Shown here: one piece after another, positions 57,740-64,000 of the stretch | How positions within the stretch are numbered: position 1 is the stretch's first letter | Layout of the letters: each line of letters begins with the position of its first letter | Origin: Musa acuminata AAA Group | Lineage: Eukaryota > Streptophyta > Magnoliopsida > Zingiberales > Musaceae | Reading direction: 5' to 3' | Assembly: GCF_036884655.1 (NCBI RefSeq) | Contig: NC_088345.1 | Coordinates: 34,307,501-34,371,500 of the forward strand | Length of the DNA stretch: 64,000 nt | Translations under genes and position numbers: made by a program | Notes under the pieces: generated by a model | Told to the model about the DNA's origin: nothing | The model's input: the letters and a program-made list of their open reading frames with translations, nothing else | Databases searched by the model: none

Positions 57740-59326
57740 TGTTAAATCTCATATTTTAATGATGAAACCAATTGATAAGTAATTATGATTTGATCTACAT
57801 TTTTAGTGATGTAGGATGCTTCGATCAGGATGGGACAATTAAAGCAGGAAGAATCATGTTGAGCCGGTGGAATATGTTAGAAGATTGGACATCGAGCCGG
57901 AGGATCGGTCGATGTATTGACAGAAGGCTTTGGGCCATGGATTCGGGCATCAGGCCAAGAAGAGTAGATATTGCACTAAAGATATCGGAGTTGCAGAGTC
58001 AAGTGGTCGATTGGGCAATAGGCCGCAAGAGAGGACGATCCACCGAAGAATCGGACGAAGCGTCGATAGACCAATGACATGCCGGACAACATGATTCAAG
58101 CTTAGTAATAATTGTCTAGATTGAAGTGTGTTTTTATATGTGAAAGATTAACTACTATAGTAAGGCATAAAGCAAAATGAAGTCCCGAAGTCAAGAACAT
58201 GATTTCGTTGGGAGTTCGAGATTTCGTCGGAAGTCCGAACGTTCGTCGGAAGTTCTGCAGGAATCAGCCGAGAAGTCTCAGAGCTTGCTAGAGAAGCTCG
58301 TCAGAACTCACCAAGAAGATCATCATGAAGTCCAGGAGCTTATCGAGAGTCGGTTGGAATATTACCGAGAGATCGTTTGAAGTTCGCCGAAAGATCGCTG
58401 GAAGAAACTAGACTTACAGATTTGTTTAGCTTAGCAAATGTCTTAGAATTCATAGTTAGCATGTAATTGGGATTGGAATTGGGCCAACCCAATTAGAGGT
58501 CAGTTGAGCCCATGTAAGAACTATGTTGAGCCCAATAAAAAAGCCCAAACAGTGCCCCAAGAGGTGACACCGTCGGGGCACAAACTCCGAGATTGTGTCA
58601 GGCGGTGGTAGCACCGGTCTAGGCGGTGGTATCGCCCAAACACAGCCTCCAAGAGGCTGCAGGTGGTGGTACCGCCAAACTGGGTGGTGGTACCGCCCAG
58701 TGCAGTGTCAGTATCAGACTGACACTAGCGGTGGTACCGCCTGAACCTAGGAAACCCAGGATGAGATGGTTTTAGGCTCCAAGTTTGAATCAACTTGAGG
58801 CCTATAAATACCCCTCTCATCCTTGGTTAATATACATAAGCACAGAGAGTTTAAAAGTGAAGAAACGTTGTTCCAATCACTTGAGAAATCCCCTCCTCTA
58901 GTCTAAGTCTAGAATTCTGTTTAGGAAAAGTGTGTTTGCTTGTAAAGGTTATCTCTTAAATCTGTGAAAAGGAGAAGAAGGGTGTAAAAGGTGGTTGGAC
59001 TTTACCTATTGAAGGAAGACCGATAGTGGATGCCAGTGGCCTCGACGAAAAAGGAATCGGCAAATTGGATGTAGGTCACGACGACCAAAACACTCTAAAA
59101 TCTAATTTGCATTTTGTCTTAAGTAATTTACTTTACTGCAAACCATTTTACTTGCTTACTACCTTCGATACATTTACAAACATGCTTTCAAGTTAAGCAT
59201 TTCTGAGTTTGGCTTTTATCGTATAAAAAGTTTTTGGCTTTTATCGTACAAAAAGTTTTCGGAATCGATATATTTTACCACTGCACTAATTCATCCCCCC
59301 CCTTAGTGCCGACTCTATTCCTAACA
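57740..59326 (+). repeat. Element C 3' LTR
   Basis: It begins TGTTAAATCTCAT and ends CTATTCCTAACA, 1587 bp, with a TATA box at 58803-58810. A short duplication (TTTTATCGTA.AAAAGTTTT) is seen at 59213-59260. Confidence 0.92.
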
Positions 59327-60378
59327 GAATCATTTTGGGCTGGAGGAAAACATGTCAGATGATTAGACGTCGGGCCGGAGGATCAGTCAACGTATCGATA
59401 GAAGGCTTCGGGCCATGGATTCGGGCATTGGGCTAAGAAGAGTAGATATTGAGCCAAGGATATCAGAGTGTGCTTTTACATGTGTAGGATTAACTACGAT
59501 AGCAAAACATAAAGCAAAATGAAGTCTCAGAGTCAAGAACGCGATTTCGTTGGGAGTTCGAGAGTTCGTCGAAAGTCCAGACATTCGTCGGAAGTTCTAC
59601 CGGAACTAATTGAGAAGTCCAGGAGCTTGCCAAAGAAGCTTATCGGAACTCACCGAAGATCGTCATGAAGTCTAGGAGCTTGCCGGGAGTCTACTAGAAC
59701 ATTACCGAGAGATCGTCGGAAGTTCGCCGGAAGATCGCTGGAAGAAACTAGACTTACAAACTTGTTTAGATTAGTAAATGTCTTAGAATTCATACCACCA
59801 CCAGTCTAGGCGGTGGTACCGCCCGTACCTAGGAGTCCCAGGATGAGATATTTTTAGGCTCCAAGTTTGAATCAACTTGAGGCCTATAAATACTCCTCTC
59901 ATCCCTAGTTAACTTACATAAGACTTGAGAGTAAAAATAGAAAGAAATGCTGCTGCAATCTTATGTGAACTCCTCTCAAAAGTTCTAAGTGTTAGAATAG
60001 TTTGAGAGAGGAGTAAGTGGGGGTATAAGGGTTATCTCCTAAACCCGGTAAAAGGAGATTCGAGTTGTAAAAGGTGGTTGGTCTTCGCCTATTGAAGGAA
60101 AACTGATAGTGGATGCTGATGGCCTTACAGAAGAGGAATCGACGGAGTAGATGTTGGTGACAATGACCGAACCACTATAAAATCCTATTTGCATTTACTT
60201 ATTGTAATTTACATTAACTGCAAACTGTCTTCAATATGTTTACAAATATCCCTTCATTCTAAGCAACTTTCCGAGATCAATTTTAATCATATGAAACATT
60301 TTCAGAACCGACATTTTTATCGCTGCACTAATTCACACCCCCCCCCCTCTTAGTACTGACTCTTTTCCTAATAATTCG

Positions 60379-61387
60379 GTCGTCATGACTTACATCCACT
60401 CCACCGATTCCTCTTCCGTCGAGGCCATCGGCATCCACTAACGGTCTTTCTTCAATGGGCGAAGACCAACTACCCTTTTATAGCTCTTTCTCCTTTTTCC
60501 GGGTTTAGGAGATAACCCTTACACCCTCACTTACTCTTCTCTCAAACTATATGAACACTTGATATTTTGAGAGGAGTCCACACAAGATTACGGCAATGTT
60601 TCTTTTCTTTTTCACTCTTAATACTTGTGTATGTTATCTTGAGATGAGAGGGGTATTTATAGGCCTCAAGTTGATTCAAACCTAAAGCCTAAAAATGTCT
60701 CATCCTGGGTCTCCCAGGTACGGGTGGTACCACCACTTGTGCTGGCGGTACCACCGCTTGTGCTTTCTGACACTGGGTGGTACCACCACCTGGCACCCTA
60801 TCACTGGGCGGTACCACCACCTGATAGTCTCTCGGAGATTGTGTTTGGCGATACCACCGCTTGACATAGTCTCGGAGACTATGCTACGATGGTTTCACCT
60901 GTTTGGTTCTATTTGGGCCTTTCACATAGCCTAACACAGCCCAAACTTGGGTTACTGAATGAGCATTTCTCTTGGCCTAAAATAGCCCTATTTTAGGCCT
61001 AGTTGGCCCCTAACTGAGTTGGCTTAATTATACTCTAAACCGACTCAATTAGACTCCAAATTGATTCGATCTAGATATAATCGATTACAAGCGAATCCTT
61101 GTTGTCCGGCATGTCATTGGTTCATTAGGAGTTTCATCCGATCCTTTGGCATATCAGTCTCTCCTTTGGTGTATTGTACAATTGGCATGATGTCTTCTTA
61201 CAACATCTAATCTTCTTGGCGCAATGTTCGACCTTCTTGGACCGATGCGTGAATTCACGGTCCGAAGCCTTCTGCTAATACGTTGACCGTTCCTCCGGTA
61301 CGACGTCCAATCTTTTGACATGTTTACTCCGGCCCAACATCTGATTCCTCCTAGTTTAATTAATTTACCTTTTTTGTTCAACGTTAG
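60379..61387 (-). repeat. Element H 5' LTR, second part
   Basis: It continues the reversed LTR interrupted at 21883, with GTCGTCATGACTTACATCC, a reversed TATA block near 60655 and GGCGGTACCACC repeats at 60720-60890. Its expected end GAGATTCAACA is missing because another LTR starts at 61388. Confidence 0.8.
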
Positions 61388-62066
61388 TGTTAGGATCAAG
61401 AGAGGCACTAAGAGGGGGGGGGTGAATTAGTATAGCGGTAAAATCACGTCGATTCTAAAAATTTCTTTTGTACGATAAAACCAATTTCAGAAGATGTTAA
61501 CTTGAAAGCGTATTCGTAAATGTATTGAAAGCAGTAAGCAAATAAGGAGGTTTGTAGTAAGATAAATTGCACAAAAGAAAAGGCAAACTAGATTTTTATA
61601 GTGGTTTGGTCTTTGTGACCTACATCCACTCTGCCGATTCCTCTTCCGTTGAGGTCACTGACTTTCACTATCAATCTTCCTTTAATAGGCGAAGATCAAC
61701 ATCTTTCTTACACCCCTCTTCTCCTTTTCATAGGTTTAGGAGACAACCTTTACAAGCACACACTCCTCTCTAAATAGAATTCTAAGTTTAAGCTTGAGGA
61801 GGGGATTTCTCAAAAGATTTCTATAGCGCTTTCTTACTTTTAAACTATCTATGCTTTCTTTTGTTAACCATGGATGAGAGGAGTATTTATAGGCTTCAAG
61901 TTGATTCAAACTCGGAGCCTAAAAAGGTCTCAACCTAGGTTTCCTGGGTATTGGTGGTACCACCGTCATTCCTGGGCGGTGCTACCGTCGCAGGATCTGC
62001 CAGCGGGCGGTACCATCGTCTGACAGGGGCGGTACCACCGATGGCAGCATTACAGTTGGTGGTACC
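61388..62066 (-). mobile_element. Minus-strand copia LTR fragment cut by G2
   Basis: It starts TGTTAGGATCAAGAGAGGCAC with a run of nine G and has the usual reversed LTR blocks, including a reversed TATA block near 61885. It stops at GGTACC where G2 begins. The remainder probably lies beyond the right window edge. Confidence 0.8.
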
Positions 62067-62504
62067 TGTTAGGACTCTAGCTTGGAGAGTCCTAATTGAG
62101 AGAGACATTCATGTAAAAATGTTAGGACTCTAGCAAGGAGAGTCCTAATTGAGAGGGACATTTTGTTAGGACTCTAGCTAGGAGAGTCCTAATTGAGAGG
62201 GGCATTCATGTAGGGGGTTTTTTCTTAGAGAAGAATTAGGAGTTGTAAGGGAATATGAGTCTTGAGTAGGAGTCCTATTCGGAGTTGGTTAGAAGTAAGA
62301 GTCTTAAGTAGGAGTCCTATTATGAGTTAGGGTTTAGAAGCCCTATAAATAGCCATGTATTCCTTCTCTTTTCATAAGCAATAGATGAATCTTTTCTGCA
62401 GCCTTTGAGCAACAACTTGGAGGGAGGAACCCCTATAGAGTTCCAAGGAGGCCGATCCCCTAAAGAGATCAACCCCAAGTTTAGAATCTGCAAGGGTTCT
62501 AACA
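62067..62504 (+). repeat. G2 5' LTR with triplicated start
   Basis: It ends GGGTTCTAACA. Three successive copies of TGTTAGGACTCTAGC..GGAGAG plus TCCTAATTGAGAG begin at 62067, 62120 and 62164. G1 has only one such copy at its LTR end. TATA box CTATAAATAG at 62344-62351. Confidence 0.88.
62344..62351 (+). promoter_or_regulatory. TATA box in G2 LTR
   Basis: TATAAATA in CCCTATAAATAGCC, about 150 bp before the LTR end. Confidence 0.7.
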
Positions 62505-62506
62505 CC

Positions 62507-62518
62507 TGGTATCAGAGC
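62507..62518 (+). other. G2 primer-binding site (tRNA-iMet)
   Basis: TGGTATCAGAGC, intact, 2 bp after the LTR. Confidence 0.92.
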
Positions 62519-63781
62519 AGCGTTCTTGGCATCTCGCTGCCCTTCCACTGCCATCCATCAGCTCTCCACAACCGCCCAAAGCAATTCCCACAATTGCTTA
62601 AAAGATCATCGCCAAATTCCGCCATCATCTCCACCACCGCGGATCATCCTTTGATCTCCCCGTGAATTCCAACAGGTTCTGGTTTCCTACCTTACTGCTG
62701 CTGCAATTTAGTTATCCTTATTAAAAAATCCAAAAAAAAAAAACTATTCCTATATTGCTGCATAAACCTTTTGTCACAAAGTTTGCATCTCTACGACGAA
62801 AGATACATTGCAGAATTCCAACCGCATAGTACCATCCGTTTGATCTTGCTACTATGTTTTTTCTATCCAAATTTCTATAAAATTTTTATGACATCTTTGA
62901 CACTTACTAACAGCAGATTTCCCTTTCGTTTTTTCAAAAAATTCTCAATATAAACCATTGATCTTTTACGTCTAATCTGCTATACTTGAAAATCTGCACT
63001 GTAATATTTCAGCCGCATAGCACTATTTGTTTGATCTTGATACTATATTGTTTCTATCCAAATCTCTACGAAATTTTTATGACAGCTTTGACACTTCCTA
63101 ACAGTGGATTCTACTTTGGTTTCATCAAAAAATTCTCAATATAAACTACTGATCTTTTATGTCCAATCTGCTATACCTAAAAATCTGTGCTGCAGAAAAT
63201 TTCAGCCGCATATTGTTGCCTTAACCCATCTATTTGTAATCTTTTTTGAATGAAATTTCTTATACACTTCATAGATCATCTTGGCTTCCATCTAAGATTG
63301 ATCTATTAAGAAATTCATCTCTAAAAATGATTTTATGTTGCTGCAAATTTTCGTCGTAACCTGCTGAAATTTTTCGACGAGAATTCTGCAATCGCAACTT
63401 GCACCAATTTCCTTGCTGTTATACTGCCGAAATTTTCTTGATTAAATTAGATATCCTTGCTGTCATATAAACTGTGATTTTGCTATCAATTACCTCCTCA
63501 ATTCTCTCATGTTTTTGGTGGAAATTACGTCGAGAAACCGTTGTTTCTTCGACGATAATTCTACTCTTACAAGACAGCATATACTTGCTGCAACTTCCAC
63601 TTATTTCTATCAAACCTTTGCTACCATCTACCACAGATCCAAAACTTTCATCTACAGCCCTAAAACTCCACCAAACCACACCCTCAAACTGCACCCAAAA
63701 TAGCCACAAAACAAGCCTAAACCGTAGCCTACATCCACCGATCTACCAACCCTTTCGACCAACACCTCTCTCAACCAATTC
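62519..63781 (+). other. G2 untranslated leader with duplicated block
   Basis: About 1.26 kb without a gene. Two copies of a block of about 185 bp run from about 62815 to 63200; each has CCGCATAG.ACCAT/CTAT, TTTGATCTTG.TACTAT, TTTTTATGACA.CTTTGACACTT and ATTCTCAATATAAAC. It matches the G1 leader. Confidence 0.75.
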
Positions 63782-64000
63782 ATGCCTATAACCCGACAAC
63801 AAAAGAGAGATCTTAACATCACAGATTTGGTGGCATATACTATGGCATCTGAGGAGGTAATCAATGCTAAATTTGAAGCCTTCGAGGCACGAATGGAGGA
63901 TAAGATTCGGACGCTCTTTACCGAACTCAGATTGGGCCGACCACTAAGCACGAAGAAATCACATCAAGGAGAGAGCTATGCCCAATCGCACCAAGCCCAA
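63782..64000 (+). CDS. gag: G2 gag, 5' part, running off the window
   Basis: The frame opens at ATG 63782 (MPITRQQKRDLNITDL) and stays open to the window end, 73 codons. It aligns with the G1 Gag start (MSLTRQQKRDLNIIDL, then INAKFEALEARMEDKIRTLF), which supports the start. It is the N-terminal region before the capsid domain; the start of Gag assembles the retrotransposon particle. Whether the rest is intact cannot be seen. Confidence 0.85.
   Translation, partial: MPITRQQKRDLNITDLVAYTMASEEVINAKFEAFEARMEDKIRTLFTELRLGRPLSTKKSHQGESYAQSHQAQ

Larger units (their letters stand above)
53278..59326 (+). mobile_element. Element C: non-autonomous copia element with knuckle-less gag remnant
   Basis: The LTRs are 53278-54872 and 57740-59326, between perfect GAATC duplications (53273-53277 and 59327-59331). 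The primer site (about 54875-54887) is damaged (TTAGTATTAGAGCC). The interior has a gag pseudogene, a long AT-rich non-coding region, purine tracts and a polypurine tract AAAAGGGGGAGAT (57727-57739). There is no pol. Confidence 0.92.
21884..60373 (+). mobile_element. Composite element A: copia element hosting S2, E, F, B and C
   Basis: A's own sequence is what remains after removing five inserts. Its 5' LTR is 21884-22411, 24254-24936, 33409-33560 and 42973-43213, about 1.6 kb in total. Its interior is 43214-45020 plus 52267-52455. Its 3' LTR is 52456-53176 plus 53240-53277 and 59332-60373. LTR-specific strings confirm the pairing: AAAAATAGAAAGAAATG and AGTTTGAGAGAG are found in both A LTRs but not in those of B or C. 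The flanking 5-mers are GTTTG (21879-21883) and ATTCG (60374-60378), two single changes from a likely original GTTCG. Confidence 0.82.
52456..60373 (+). repeat. Element A 3' LTR, rearranged and split by C
   Basis: 52456-53176 covers the first half of the LTR. A 63-bp inverted foreign piece (53177-53239) follows. The LTR then restarts from about its base 77 (53240-53277) and continues after C at 59332. The right part has two deletions, near 59470 and near 59797, and a TATA box at 59885-59892. It ends TTTTCCTAATA, so the final TAACA is mutated. Confidence 0.75.
12139..61387 (-). mobile_element. Element H: outermost non-autonomous copia element, minus strand
   Basis: H is read from right to left. 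Its 5' LTR is split into 60379-61387 and 21664-21883 by insertion of A. Its primer site lies at 21648-21658. Its gag is split into 21576-21625 and 15440-16316 by insertion of the chromovirus G1. Its 3' non-coding region is 13292-15440 and its 3' LTR is 12139-13291. Tracing across A is supported by LTR continuity, because the left half ends in TATAGTGGTTTG and the right half resumes ATTCGGTCGTCATGAC. The far right end is lost where another LTR begins at 61388. No pol is present. Confidence 0.8.
62067..64000 (+). mobile_element. G2: Ty3/gypsy chromovirus, 5' end only
   Basis: The 5' LTR (62067-62504), primer site (62507-62518), leader and gag start are present; the rest is outside the window. 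LTR, leader and gag closely resemble G1 in opposite orientation, so both belong to one family. The 3' end and target duplication cannot be checked. Confidence 0.9.

Overview
This window is plant nuclear DNA made almost entirely of LTR retrotransposons nested inside one another. I found no host gene, rRNA or tRNA gene. The organism is a flowering plant. The LTR families that begin TGTTGAATCTCGGATTTTGATG, together with SIRE/Maximus-like Ty1/copia coding regions and a chromovirus, would suit a monocot such as the banana/ginger group, but that is a weak guess.

Layout, left to right. 1-1133 has no recognisable gene. 1134-2610 holds two broken minus-strand copia LTRs. Element I (2857-7387, target-site duplication (TSD) ATTTG) is a truncated copia element. 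Solo LTR S1 (7722-9878, TSD CAATT) sits in what looks like the LTR of a decayed minus-strand Ty3/gypsy element, whose reverse-transcriptase relic lies at 11918-12124. From 12139 onward one large nest fills the window. Minus-strand copia element H (12139 to about 61387) received a minus-strand Ty3/gypsy chromovirus G1 (16317-21570) in its gag. H also received the 38.5-kb plus-strand composite A (21884-60373) in its 5' LTR. A's own 5' LTR is split by three later arrivals: solo LTR S2 (22412-24248), minus-strand element E (24937-33403) and plus-strand element F (33561-42967). A's interior is split by B (45021-52261) and its 3' LTR by C (53278-59326). At the right end a minus-strand LTR fragment (61388-62066) is cut by a second chromovirus copy, G2, which runs off the window.

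How they work together: F is the only copia copy with a full set of gag, protease, integrase, reverse transcriptase, RNase H and an extra 3' ORF. It carries several point stop codons and no frameshift. All other copia copies (A, B, C, E, H, I) lack reverse transcriptase yet keep LTRs and a conserved 3' non-coding module; the tRNA-iMet primer site remains in all but I, though it is damaged in C and H. They look like non-autonomous derivatives that depended on F-like partners. E is the youngest by eye: its two 2649-bp LTRs differ at only about nine sites. It encodes one intact protein, a 332-residue Gag that lacks the CCHC zinc knuckle. C and H carry related knuckle-less gag genes.

The strongest candidates for something undescribed are this young Gag-only lineage and a row of hairpins just upstream of the polypurine tract, whose stems change sequence between elements while staying paired.
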